Source: CAWEQO01 sp963811225 (lineage in GTDB: Bacteria > Chloroflexota > Anaerolineae > Anaerolineales > Anaerolineaceae). From it: a DNA stretch of 64,000 nt. Within the stretch, counting starts at the first letter, position 1, and each line of letters begins with the position of its first letter. A program made the translations under genes and the position numbers. The notes under the pieces are model-generated. The model was not told where the DNA came from and made no database searches. It saw only the letters and a program-made list of their open reading frames with translations. Below, one piece after another: positions 25,074 to 34,300 of this stretch. The stretch is from positions 310,001-374,000 of the forward strand of contig CAWEQO010000002.1 of the NCBI GenBank assembly GCA_963811225.1. Reading direction: 5' to 3'.

Positions 25074-26804
25074 TTGGGCGAGAACCTCTTGAACTGGACA
25101 AACTTCCTCAGCTCCCCCTGGCCTTACCTGGCAACCACGGCTCTCGCTGTTCTGGTCGGCTGGTATGTCTGGAAGCAGCCGCTGCGTCCCGGCGCGCGGC
25201 ACTTCCGCTGGTTAGTCCTGATCTGGTTCGTCTGGTCGCTTTTCGCCGCGCTGCACAACCTGACCCCTTCCCTGCCGGTGCGCTACATGTTGTGGGTGGC
25301 GCAGGGCGTTTGCCCGCTGCTGGGGCCGCCGCTGGTCTTGATGATCGTGCTGGAGTACACCGGGAATGAAAAGTGGCTGGCCCGGCGCAGCCTGAACCTG
25401 CTGTTCCTGCCGGCGCTCCTGGTCGTCGGGCTGTCCTTCTTTCCCAGCAGGGTCAGTGTGTCTGAAGTCCATGCCGGGGTTCAGGTATTCAGGGGGTCTG
25501 ACCTGATCCGCTGGGGATTCTACGCCTACTTCGCGGCGGTGATGCTGGCCACGCTGGCGGCGCTGTTCGCCTGCCTGCTGCGCGCCCCCGCTTTTTGGGC
25601 GCCGCTGTGGCTGCTCATCTTGGGCCGCATCATCCCGTTGATCGGGTACCCCCTGCCCAACCCGCAGCAGCTCTCCATCCCGCCGGTGCAGAGCGGGCTG
25701 CTGTTCCTCGATTTCACCATCGTCTTGTATTTCATCGCCTTGTACAGCTTCCAAATCCTGCGCGTCAGCCCGGTGGCGCGCGATACGGTCATCTCGCACA
25801 TGCCGTATGGACTGCTGGTCCTCGATGCCGAGAACCGCCTGGTGGATTTCAACGCGGCTGCGCAAACACTGCCGGGGATGCCGGGCCGGCTGGCCCTGCG
25901 GCAGTCGATCTCACAGCAGATGCCCGGCTGGTGGCAGCGGCTCTCGCCGCTGGTCGGCTCCAGTCCGGTTTCTCAAGATGTCATTTTTCAAGATTCGGAA
26001 GAGCAGATCTTCCGGGTGACCAGCCTGCCGCTGACCCAAGCCGGCGGCTTGCGGATCGGGCAGGCGTTTTTGATGGAAAGCGTCACCCAGGCGCGCCGGG
26101 CCGAACAGCAGCAGGCCCAGGCGCAGCGGGTGTTGGCGACGCTGCAAGAGCGCGACCGCCTGGCGCGCGAGCTGCACGACGAGCTGGCTCAAGAGCTGGC
26201 CTTGATCAACGTGCAGGCCCAGCTGGCAGGCGACTTGCTGGCGGCCGGCCAAACCGAGCAGGCCAGGGCGCAGCTCCAGATCCTGGCCAGGCACGCCCGC
26301 CAGGCCCAGGTGGACGTGCGCGGCGAGATCGGTAAGCTGCTGCACGGCTTCGCGGTGGGCGAGGATTTCCCCGGGGCGTTGGAGCGTTTTATCTGCGCCT
26401 TCCGCCAGACCTGCGGCATCGACGCCCGGTTCATCCAACCCCAGCAGGGCCGGCCCACTCCCACTTTTGATCCGGCAACCGAGGTGCAGCTGCTGCGGAT
26501 CGTGCAGGAGGCGCTCACGAACATCCGCAAGCACGCCGGGGCGACCAAGGTGCGGGTGGCGCTGATGGGCGAGCCCGGCTCCGCCCGGCTGGTGATCGAA
26601 GACGATGGGGTCGGGTTCGATCCGCAGCGCCGGCCCACCGAGCGGCAGTCGTATGGGCTGGGCATCATGGCCGAGCGGGCCAAGGAGTTCAACGGCCAGG
26701 TGGTTGTGGAGTCCGCACCGGGCGAGGGGACCCGGGTGATTGTCACCGCCCCGACCGGTGGAGTCAGGCAGATGTGCGCGCAGAGAGACGAGGAGGCAAG
26801 ATGA
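25074..26804 (+). CDS. 7TM membrane sensor histidine kinase
   Basis: A 576-residue kinase. Seven hydrophobic segments fill residues 15-225, as in the 7TM histidine kinase input family, followed by a PAS domain (about 240-345), a coiled coil, HisKA_3 with ARELHDELAQ (His in the dimerisation helix, near residue 370) and HATPase_c with QEALTNIRKHA and DDGVGFD (about 475-555). It would sense a membrane-linked signal and phosphorylate the overlapping NarL regulator. The start codon is uncertain: TTG at 25074 is the longest choice. Its stop overlaps the next gene's ATG (ATGA). Confidence 0.85.
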   Translation: MGENLLNWTNFLSSPWPYLATTALAVLVGWYVWKQPLRPGARHFRWLVLIWFVWSLFAALHNLTPSLPVRYMLWVAQGVCPLLGPPLVLMIVLEYTGNEKWLARRSLNLLFLPALLVVGLSFFPSRVSVSEVHAGVQVFRGSDLIRWGFYAYFAAVMLATLAALFACLLRAPAFWAPLWLLILGRIIPLIGYPLPNPQQLSIPPVQSGLLFLDFTIVLYFIALYSFQILRVSPVARDTVISHMPYGLLVLDAENRLVDFNAAAQTLPGMPGRLALRQSISQQMPGWWQRLSPLVGSSPVSQDVIFQDSEEQIFRVTSLPLTQAGGLRIGQAFLMESVTQARRAEQQQAQAQRVLATLQERDRLARELHDELAQELALINVQAQLAGDLLAAGQTEQARAQLQILARHARQAQVDVRGEIGKLLHGFAVGEDFPGALERFICAFRQTCGIDARFIQPQQGRPTPTFDPATEVQLLRIVQEALTNIRKHAGATKVRVALMGEPGSARLVIEDDGVGFDPQRRPTERQSYGLGIMAERAKEFNGQVVVESAPGEGTRVIVTAPTGGVRQMCAQRDEEAR

Positions 26805-27535
26805 AAGTGCTGCTGGCCGACGATCACGCCCTGTTTATGGACGGTCTGAAGAACCTGCTCAGCTTGCACGGCGTCCAGGTGGTCGGGACTGCCCGGAATG
26901 GGTTGGAAGCGCTGGAGAAGGCCCTCCAGCTGCGCCCCGATATCGTCTTGATGGACGTGCGCATGCCGGATTGCGACGGCGTCACCGCAACCCGCTTGAT
27001 CAAGGCCCAGTGGCCGGAGTGTAAGATCGTGATGCTGACCACCTCCACCGACGAGCCCGACCTGCTCGAAGCGATCCGCAGCGGCGCGAGCGGCTACCTG
27101 CTCAAGTCGCTGGAAACCGGCCCGTTCCTGACCTACCTGGAAGGGGTGATGCGCGGCGAAGCGGCCGTCTCCCGCGAGGTGTCTGGGATCTTGCTGAAAA
27201 CCGTTGCCCGCCGCGAAGAACTGGACTTGCCCGAGCGGGCGGCGACCGAGGAGCCTCCCACGCTGACCGCACGCCAGATCGAGATCCTGCAGCTGGCAGT
27301 GCAAGGCCTTTCCTATAAAGAGATCGCCGACTGCCTTTCGGTCAGCGAGCACACCATCAAGTACCACATGGGTGAGGTATTCCAGCGCCTGGGGGTCAAG
27401 AACCGCGAACAGGCCGCAGCCTATGCGCTCAGCAGGGGCCTGGCCCGCCGCGATTCAGCGCGCCTGCCTTCACCCTCCCCCAAGACTAGTCCCGCTCGAG
27501 CGGGACTAGTCTTTTTTTATCCCCAGGGGGAGTAG
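26801..27535 (+). CDS. NarL/LuxR-family response regulator
   Basis: A 244-residue response regulator: receiver domain with the acidic pair ADDHA, phosphoacceptor D52 in LMDVRMP and K in YLLKS, then a LuxR-type helix-turn-helix (about 155-215) with LTARQIEILQL and SYKEIADCLSVSEHTIKYHM. The ATG at 26801 follows GAGGAGGCAAG and overlaps the kinase stop. After the usual end of the domain the frame runs on through a strong terminator hairpin, adding residues KTSPARAGLVFFYPQGE. This suggests the original stop codon was lost. It should control nearby genes, perhaps the secreted protein. Confidence 0.9.
   Translation: MKVLLADDHALFMDGLKNLLSLHGVQVVGTARNGLEALEKALQLRPDIVLMDVRMPDCDGVTATRLIKAQWPECKIVMLTTSTDEPDLLEAIRSGASGYLLKSLETGPFLTYLEGVMRGEAAVSREVSGILLKTVARREELDLPERAATEEPPTLTARQIEILQLAVQGLSYKEIADCLSVSEHTIKYHMGEVFQRLGVKNREQAAAYALSRGLARRDSARLPSPSPKTSPARAGLVFFYPQGE
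27482..27518 (+). terminator. Rho-independent terminator inside the regulator reading frame
   Basis: A 16-bp perfect stem (AAGACTAGTCCCGCTC with GAGCGGGACTAGTCTT) and a T run. It overlaps the last coding residues of the response regulator. Confidence 0.85.
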
Positions 27536-27603
27536 GCAGCGCCGGTCGTTCGGCGGATACTGGATGCAGAGCTTTTCCCACCTTGAGAGGATCGGGCGTG
27601 CAG

Positions 27604-27966
27604 ATGAAACGTGTCCTGCTTTGCGGAACTTCCTTGTTGATCGCCGGGCTGCAAGCCAGCCTGGGGAACGCGCCCGGGTTGGACCTGCAGCGGATCGAAT
27701 CGCAGCCGGAGCGCATCCGCGCCCGGATCGAAGCCTGGCAGCCGGACGTGCTGGTCCTGGAGGCCCAGGTGCTGAAGGATGGCTTTCCCCTGGCGCTGCT
27801 GCACGACTTCCCGCACTTGAAGCTGATCGGGCTGGACATCGAAGATAACCGCCTGCTGCTGCTCTCCGGCTCGACCGCCGAGAAACCGACCACCGAAGAA
27901 CTGCTGAACGTGATCACCGGTCAATTTGAAAATCAAAGCATTGAAACCCAAAGGAGATTGAAATGA
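27604..27966 (+). CDS. Degenerate pseudo-receiver protein
   Basis: A 120-residue protein that aligns by eye with a receiver domain. The VLLCGTSLLIAGLQASL start matches VLLADDHALFMDGLKNLL of the preceding regulator with the acidic pair lost, and the phosphoacceptor Asp is replaced by Glu53 (LVLEAQ). There is no output domain. The ATG at 27604 or the GTG two codons before it (better spacing from AGAGG) may be used. It cannot be phosphorylated in the usual way and may act as a constitutive or competing partner. The stop overlaps the next gene's ATG by 4 bp. Confidence 0.6.
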   Translation: MKRVLLCGTSLLIAGLQASLGNAPGLDLQRIESQPERIRARIEAWQPDVLVLEAQVLKDGFPLALLHDFPHLKLIGLDIEDNRLLLLSGSTAEKPTTEELLNVITGQFENQSIETQRRLK

Positions 27967-30900
27967 AAACGAAATGGAATTGGATTGTCATTCTAGCGAT
28001 GCTGTTTGGTCTGGTATTCACCGGGCCCAGGCAGACGGCCATGGCCGCGACGGCCAATTTGACCATCGAACCATCCGCACTTCCGGACGCGATGGTAACG
28101 GTCAATTTCCAGCTTGTGTTAATCGCCAGGTACGCGGGCGGCGTCGAATGCGCAAACTGCACCTGGTACACCACGTCCGGCGACTTGCCGGAAGGTGTCC
28201 ACATCAACGCTGATACGGGAGAATTTCGCGGCGCGCCGGCGGCGGTCGGAACCTACACCTTCACCGTCGTCGCAGATGATGGCAGCGACATGCCCGGCTC
28301 CCAGGCGTACACCTGGACTGTCACCAGGGTCCGGCCAATCGTGGATGTGGGCCTTAATTCGACGACCTATGTTGGCAACACCGCACCGATCAGCCTGGGC
28401 GCCGCTGCCCGGCATCCCGATCCGTACTATTCCCCGCAGCCAACCGGCAAGATGTCCTTCTCGGTCGACGGCGTTCCGGTCCCGGGCTGCTCGGGAACAG
28501 AAGCGAAATCGACGAATGCCTGGGGTCAGGCCTACTGCACCAGCTATATCCCCCCGGCTGAACTGACAGCCGGCGCCTACGACATTCAGGCAGAGTTCAC
28601 CCCAGACGTTTCCTCCAGCGCCCTTTATCAGGAAGGGTCCGGCACGGGCACGCTGCAGGTGAATCCCCCACAGGCCATCGTCAGCGGGCTGGTGTTCATG
28701 GACGATGACCAGGACGGCGAGAGAGACGAGACCGAAGTCGCCCATGGGTCCTGGAATGTCTTCCTGAACCAGGATTGCGACAGCTTCTTGGAAGGGAATG
28801 TCGTCACATATTCGCCCACGGGCGAATTCACCTACTATCCCGTACCCATCGATGGTCACACCTACTGCCTGTATGTCGACCTGATCGGGTTCGATGGATA
28901 CGTTCAGACGACCCCCTATGACAACCTGACGCTCAGCGGAGACCAGTACTTCGAGATCGGCGTTTACTACCCGCACATTGACGTCCTGCCCAATCCAGAG
29001 GAAACGCTGAGAGGCAGCGTGGGGGCCTACTTTGAGCAAACCTTTGAGGTTTATGCCGGGGCGCCTCCTTACACAATGCAGCCATCCAGCGTCTTGCCGG
29101 ACGGCTTGACCTTCGATCCGGATACGTTCACCCTGTCCGGCACGCCAACCGCCGGGGGAACAAGCGAGCTGGTGCTGCATGTGACCAACTCGAACGGATT
29201 AACGAGAGATATAAAGTACCGGCTGTCGATCCAGGCCGTGGGCGTTTTCGACCTGACATCCTCGTCCAATCCTTCCACTCCCGGCGAAGCGGTGACCTTC
29301 ACCCTTACGGGGTCCGGCGCTGCGGTTGACCCTCAATTCGGCGCTGTCCCTCCTGCGGGGCTTGTCACGTTTTCGGCCGGTGGAACCCCAATCGATGGCT
29401 GCTCGGGACTGATCCTGAATGTTTTGTTTGATGAGAATGGAGAGCCGGTCTTTGACGAGAATGGAAACCCGACCTTCGGGAATTACCCGGTGACCTGCAC
29501 AACGGCTGCGCTTGAGATGGGCACGCACGAGATCACGGCGGCCTATACAGATGGAATGGGCCTTTATTCCGACGCCACCCTCACCCTGACCCAGGTGGTC
29601 GGTCCTCAGAAAATCACGCCCGAGTTAGGCATCGGTATCTCGACCCCGACCTATTACGGCCACCCGTTCAACCTCAGCGCTTCAGTGAGGGCAAACTACC
29701 AGGACGTTTGGGGATCGGTGGACTTCGCAATTGACGGAGAACCGGTTGCCGCGTGCCAGGGTGTGCAACAAGATGAGACCGGTCTATTCTTTTGCGAGGA
29801 AGTCAGCCTGACGCTTGCCGTCGGCAGCCATACCCTTGCAGCCAGTTTCACCCCCGCAGATGCTGCTGCCTATAATCCCGTCTCGGGCAGCATGCCATTC
29901 ACGGTGGAGGCCGGCAGCTATCAAATTCAAGGGATCGTCTTCGAAGATCAAAATCAGGATGGCGCTTATACCAGTGGCAAATCTTGGGTGTCCGGATGGA
30001 CGATCAACCTGACGACCTGCGCCGGAGCTGCGGTTGTGCGCGAGGACGGGAGCACGATAGCGCCGGTAGTCTCGGCTTACTGGGGATCGTTCCTGTTCAC
30101 GGGCGTGCCCGGTGGTCAGTGCATCCGCCTGAGCGAAGAAGTGCAGCCGGGCTGGCAGACGACGACGCCGACGCAGTTAGAGTTTACCCTGAGCCATGAC
30201 ATCTATCCGGCTTACTTCGGCAGCTACTACCCGCGGATTACCGTCAGCACGGCGGATCCACTCCCGGGCGGCAGCTTCGGCGCGACTTACGGCCCGGTTA
30301 CATTTACTGCGACCGGCGGGGAAGGCCCCTACACCTACACGCTCAAGGACGGCTATGGCGATTTGCCCGATGGCCTGCAGCTGAGCTTGGACGGCGTCCT
30401 CACCGGCACGCCAACAATCGCAGGCAGCTTTTACTTCGCCGTGCAGGCAGAGGATCAAAACCAGGCGGTTGGTTATGAGGTTTACGGGCTCGCGGTCATG
30501 ATCGACGGCGTCTTCGACCTGTCCTCCTCGTCCAATCCTTCCACTCCCGGCGAGGCAGTGACCTTCACTGTGAGCGCAAACGGCAATGCAGCTACCCCGG
30601 ATGGCGTGATCCCTCCTGTGGGGCTTGTCACGTTTTCGGCCGATGGAACCCCAATCGATGGCTGCTCAGACCTGTATCTCAATATTGTGTTTGACCAAGA
30701 TGGAAATCCGGCTATCGAGAATTCCCCGGCAGTATGTGTCACCTCAACGCTAGAACCCGGCACGCACGAGATCAAGGCCCTCTACACCGATTGGGGCGGG
30801 GTTTTCAACAACGCCACCCTCACCCTGACCCAGGTGGTCAACGCGCAGGCCGCCGCCGCCGACCTTGCCGTCGACCTGACCGCCGGCAAGGATTCCATCA

Positions 30901-31238
30901 AGCGCGGCGCCAAGCTGGTGTATACGCTGACCGTGACCAACCTCGGGCCGGACAGCGCAGAAAGCGTCACGCTGACGGATAAGCTCGACGTCAACACCAC
31001 CTTCGTTTCCATCTCCGCCCCGGCCGGCTGGGCCTGCAAGAACGCGAAAGGCACGCTCACCTGCACGACAGGCGGCCTGGCGAGCGGCGAAACCGCCGCC
31101 ATCAAGCTCACCGTCAAGGTCAGCAAGACCGCCAAGCCGGGCAAGGATCTGGTCAATAACGCCTGGGTGTCGAGCCTGACGTTCGACCCGGTCGACGCCA
31201 ACAACACCGTCGTGCAGAAGACGCTGGTGATCAAGTAA
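27963..31238 (+). CDS. Large secreted Ig-domain protein with DUF11 repeat
   Basis: A 1091-residue protein with a Sec signal peptide (MKTKWNWIVILAMLFGLVFT, cleavage near AMA-A). Domains follow one another: a putative Ig (He_PIG) domain with GDLPEGVHI, Ig-like 3 type repeats, SdrD-B-like repeats starting SGLVFMDDDQDGERDE and QGIVFEDQNQDGAYTS (Ca-binding acidic loops), another He_PIG with VLPDGLTF, and two near-identical Ig blocks starting SSSNPSTPGEAVTFT. A DUF11 domain (ADLAVDLTAGKDSIKRGAKL and onward) ends the chain. No anchor or sorting motif is visible, so the protein is released or bound non-covalently. A cell-surface adhesin or matrix role is likely. It may be controlled by the upstream kinase pair. 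Confidence 0.75.
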   Translation: MKTKWNWIVILAMLFGLVFTGPRQTAMAATANLTIEPSALPDAMVTVNFQLVLIARYAGGVECANCTWYTTSGDLPEGVHINADTGEFRGAPAAVGTYTFTVVADDGSDMPGSQAYTWTVTRVRPIVDVGLNSTTYVGNTAPISLGAAARHPDPYYSPQPTGKMSFSVDGVPVPGCSGTEAKSTNAWGQAYCTSYIPPAELTAGAYDIQAEFTPDVSSSALYQEGSGTGTLQVNPPQAIVSGLVFMDDDQDGERDETEVAHGSWNVFLNQDCDSFLEGNVVTYSPTGEFTYYPVPIDGHTYCLYVDLIGFDGYVQTTPYDNLTLSGDQYFEIGVYYPHIDVLPNPEETLRGSVGAYFEQTFEVYAGAPPYTMQPSSVLPDGLTFDPDTFTLSGTPTAGGTSELVLHVTNSNGLTRDIKYRLSIQAVGVFDLTSSSNPSTPGEAVTFTLTGSGAAVDPQFGAVPPAGLVTFSAGGTPIDGCSGLILNVLFDENGEPVFDENGNPTFGNYPVTCTTAALEMGTHEITAAYTDGMGLYSDATLTLTQVVGPQKITPELGIGISTPTYYGHPFNLSASVRANYQDVWGSVDFAIDGEPVAACQGVQQDETGLFFCEEVSLTLAVGSHTLAASFTPADAAAYNPVSGSMPFTVEAGSYQIQGIVFEDQNQDGAYTSGKSWVSGWTINLTTCAGAAVVREDGSTIAPVVSAYWGSFLFTGVPGGQCIRLSEEVQPGWQTTTPTQLEFTLSHDIYPAYFGSYYPRITVSTADPLPGGSFGATYGPVTFTATGGEGPYTYTLKDGYGDLPDGLQLSLDGVLTGTPTIAGSFYFAVQAEDQNQAVGYEVYGLAVMIDGVFDLSSSSNPSTPGEAVTFTVSANGNAATPDGVIPPVGLVTFSADGTPIDGCSDLYLNIVFDQDGNPAIENSPAVCVTSTLEPGTHEIKALYTDWGGVFNNATLTLTQVVNAQAAAADLAVDLTAGKDSIKRGAKLVYTLTVTNLGPDSAESVTLTDKLDVNTTFVSISAPAGWACKNAKGTLTCTTGGLASGETAAIKLTVKVSKTAKPGKDLVNNAWVSSLTFDPVDANNTVVQKTLVIK

Positions 31239-31277
31239 GCACAAAGCCGGCAGCGCCGGTTGCTCATCGGATCGAAA

Positions 31278-31349
31278 GACAGCCCGCCATCCCCTCGGCG
31301 GGCTGTCGAGCTTAAATTGAAGCGCCCCTATCTCTAGAAGGCGCTTCAA
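31278..31349. terminator. Two hairpins after the secreted-protein gene
   Basis: First an 11-bp stem (GACAGCCCGCC with GGCGGGCTGTC), then a 10-bp stem (TTGAAGCGCC with GGCGCTTCAA). The second, with the following GCTTCAATGATCCCAAG, closely resembles a block at 35184-35240. Confidence 0.55.
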
Positions 31350-31727
31350 TGATCCCAAGTTTACTTCGCGCAGCACGGGCCGGAACTTATCCCCATATAT
31401 CGGAATCGGTCTGCAGGAGAGAAGTCAAGGTTATCATCGGATCGCAGCCGTGAGCGGCTTGTGAGGGGAAATGGATTCTGCTTGTAAGCAGGAAAAACAC
31501 AAAGGTCACATAACAACTTGAAAATCGCGCAAACACCCACAAGTACGCCGCACGCTTTGTTCAGGGGATCTATAGAATGCCTCAACTCATTGACACATCC
31601 CACCAACAGCCGAAAGCCACAGAAAGCGTGCAATCAAAAATCCTGATCGTAAAAGGCCTTGTTGTAAAGCGACCCGATTAACAGCAGAGCGATATTTTGC
31701 GTGATGTGGGTCTAGTTATCGATCATC
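31350..31727. other. Intergenic region, nothing recognised
   Basis: No gene; only short, unconvincing frames. It begins with a sequence shared with 35203-35240. Confidence 0.4.
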
Positions 31728-32402
31728 TCACAATTCCATGAAATTCACCTGGCCGAATTCCATGTCATACATAGCGCCGATTATTTTGATTTCTCCAGCC
31801 GCCTCCATTTCTTGAAGGATGGGGCTTTCCTCTCGGATTTTTTCAACATTTAGTTGAACGTTCTTTTCCGCCACCATATGGACAAATTCTGCGTTTGCGC
31901 TTGCCTTCTCACGCTCGTAACCCGAAAAGCTGTTTACCGCCGGTTTGATCTTTTCTAGCATTGCGGTGATGTTACCGAGTTCGACTGCGTCAATAGCCCC
32001 TTTTACAGCGCCACAATACTCGTGTCCCATCACCAAGATCAGCTTAGCACCGGACACCTTGCAGGCGAATTCCATGCTGCCCAGAATGTCTGTGTTTACA
32101 AAATTGCCTGCCACCCGAGCGACGAACATATCACCAATTCCCCGATCGAACACGTCTTCCACGGGAACCCGCGAATCAATGCAGGAAAGCACGATAGCCT
32201 TGGGAAACTGATTGGCAGCGGTGCGGCAAATCTGCTCCTTGTGGTTCCGCAGCGTCACCTCACCGTTAACAAATCGCTCATTTCCTTCTTTTAATAACTC
32301 GATCACTCTCGCAGGCGTCAGCCTTGCTTGCTCTTCCTGCGTCAGTACGCTTTCGACCAGCCCTTCCGCTTGGGTGTTTAGACTACTACTTTGCTTTTTC
32401 AT
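31728..32402 (-). CDS. Beta-class carbonic anhydrase
   Basis: A 224-residue enzyme that hydrates CO2 to bicarbonate. The beta-class zinc ligands are visible: C74 with the D76-x-R78 dyad in SCIDSR, then H127 and C130 in GHEYCGA. N-terminal about 30 residues are polar and not conserved. It is encoded just downstream of a SulP-type transporter (38 bp apart) on the same strand, so the pair probably supplies or takes up bicarbonate. It should be cytosolic. Confidence 0.95.
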   Translation of the reverse strand: MKKQSSSLNTQAEGLVESVLTQEEQARLTPARVIELLKEGNERFVNGEVTLRNHKEQICRTAANQFPKAIVLSCIDSRVPVEDVFDRGIGDMFVARVAGNFVNTDILGSMEFACKVSGAKLILVMGHEYCGAVKGAIDAVELGNITAMLEKIKPAVNSFSGYEREKASANAEFVHMVAEKNVQLNVEKIREESPILQEMEAAGEIKIIGAMYDMEFGQVNFMEL

Positions 32403-32439
32403 ATTTCACTCCTTTTTCATTTGAGATGGGGTTTTTGTG

Positions 32440-34155
32440 TTATTTCAGTCCCGGAATGACTTCCCTGACCTCAATGAATTTGCCTTCTTCTATGATTCGT
32501 TCCTGTACGAGTTCCTGCTTCAGCCATTCAATACTTTGCTCAAACTCCTCAAATACCCGACTTTCTGGAAGCAAGTCAGGAACAATATCAATGGTTCGGA
32601 GCATGTCTTGCGGTTGGGGTTGTAAGCCAGTGAGAAGAACTAGCACACCTTTGTTTTGCAGGGCAAAAATGGCTTCTTCCAAAGCGTATAGGCCAGTTTG
32701 ATCGATGTGGGGAACTCGATCCATCCGAATAATCAATGCACGAATATTTTCATCGAGTTCTTTGATTGAATTCTGGAAGTGGGATGAAAATCCAAAGAAC
32801 ATGGGGCCATACAGATGCTTAATATAGATACGATCCTTATATTGATCGTAGATGGTTTTTTCATCTTCCCAGGCTTGTTCTCCATCTATACCCACCAACG
32901 CCTTTATTGACGTGCCTTCTTCCGCCAAATCACTTGACCGCTTCATGAAAAGTAGTGAAGCCAGGATAATGCCGATGCCTACAGCATTGATAAGGCTGCC
33001 AAAAGTTGTCACCAAAAAAACCGTGACGAGAACCACAGCATCTGCTTTGGGTACGTGCAGCAAATGTTTTAGGCCTTTGTAGTCGATAATGCCAAAGCCG
33101 ACAGGAATGAGGATGCCTGCCAGTACAGCTAGAGGGATATACGCGGCAAGCTGTCCAACACCGAGAAGTACGGCAAGTAAGAAGAAACCGTGAATGGCTC
33201 CGGAAAGCCGGGTCGTTCCGCCAGCCTTGATGTTTACAACCGTGCCTTTGGTCGCACCGGCGCCTGGTATGCCCCCCAACAACCCGGCGGCAATATTGCC
33301 TATCCCCTGACCAATCAATTCACGATTGCTGTCATGTTTGGTTTTCGTGATATTGTCGGCAATCACCGAGGTCAGCAAAGAGTCAATTGATCCGAGAACG
33401 GCAAGCACAAGGGCAAATTCCAGAATCAATGGGTAAGCTGCTGAATCGATACGGAATAATCCGCCAATTTGAAGCGATGGCAGCCCGGATGGAATATTGC
33501 CAATCAGGGGGATGTCTAATTTCAGGAAGTATGCAACCAGCGATGCAGTCAGAAGTGCTACCAGGGAACTGGGAATCGCCTTTGTCACACGCGGGAATGT
33601 GTAGAAGATCAACACAGTCAATACACCCAGCCCAAGGGCAGCCCAGTTCAGACCAGCCATAAAACGCGGGATTTCTGTGAAAACAGCCAGGGTGTTTGCA
33701 GGTGCAGAAAGTCCGGCAAAGGGATAAATTTGAAGCAAGATAATGATTAACCCCACACCGCTCATAAAGCCGGAGATTACAGGATATGGGAAATATTTTA
33801 CGTAGCGCCCGATACTGAGAAGTCCAAACAGGATTTGGAGAACGCCTGCCAACACAAAGGTCAGAACGATTATGCCTAGTGCACGCTCTAAACTCCCGGA
33901 AAAATTAATGGCAGCAATAACAAACGCAGCTGATATTACCGTCATTGGCCCGGTCGGTCCACTTGCCTGAGTCGGAGTACCCCCAAAAAGGGCAGCCAGA
34001 ATACCGATCGCGATGGCGCCATAAAGCCCACTGACTGCTCCCAATCCAGATTGCACGCCGAAGGCCAGCGCCAAAGGAAGGGCGACAATACCCGCGACCA
34101 ATCCTCCGGTCAGATCACCTTTCAGATTTTTGAGATCATACATTTTAAGTTTCAC
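32440..34155 (-). CDS. SulP-family anion transporter with STAS domain
   Basis: A 571-residue protein. About 11-13 membrane helices (GGLVAGIVALPLALAFGVQSG opens the core; the ASGPTGPMTVISAAF stretch is typical) are followed by a C-terminal STAS domain (about 445-555; RMDRVPHIDQTGLYALEEA). SulP proteins carry sulfate or bicarbonate; the carbonic anhydrase next door favours bicarbonate (as in BicA-like systems). The start may be the GTG at 34155 or the ATG at 34143; neither has a strong ribosome-binding site. A second start choice would change the length by only four residues. Confidence 0.9.
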   Translation of the reverse strand: MKLKMYDLKNLKGDLTGGLVAGIVALPLALAFGVQSGLGAVSGLYGAIAIGILAALFGGTPTQASGPTGPMTVISAAFVIAAINFSGSLERALGIIVLTFVLAGVLQILFGLLSIGRYVKYFPYPVISGFMSGVGLIIILLQIYPFAGLSAPANTLAVFTEIPRFMAGLNWAALGLGVLTVLIFYTFPRVTKAIPSSLVALLTASLVAYFLKLDIPLIGNIPSGLPSLQIGGLFRIDSAAYPLILEFALVLAVLGSIDSLLTSVIADNITKTKHDSNRELIGQGIGNIAAGLLGGIPGAGATKGTVVNIKAGGTTRLSGAIHGFFLLAVLLGVGQLAAYIPLAVLAGILIPVGFGIIDYKGLKHLLHVPKADAVVLVTVFLVTTFGSLINAVGIGIILASLLFMKRSSDLAEEGTSIKALVGIDGEQAWEDEKTIYDQYKDRIYIKHLYGPMFFGFSSHFQNSIKELDENIRALIIRMDRVPHIDQTGLYALEEAIFALQNKGVLVLLTGLQPQPQDMLRTIDIVPDLLPESRVFEEFEQSIEWLKQELVQERIIEEGKFIEVREVIPGLK

Positions 34156-34300
34156 GCTTCGCAGCCCTATTCTCTACGTCAGAATTTCACAGGGAGATTG
34201 CGGACAGAATAAAACTTGTCTACGAACGCTTTTCTGTGTACAGCTGACGTACTATTAATTATAAGGGTCTCCGGATACGTTGTAATTATCTTGTATAAGG

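Noticed and set aside
31361..31633. Minus-strand 90-codon frame after the secreted-protein gene
   Set aside because: Cys-rich random composition, no ribosome-binding site and no neighbour support.
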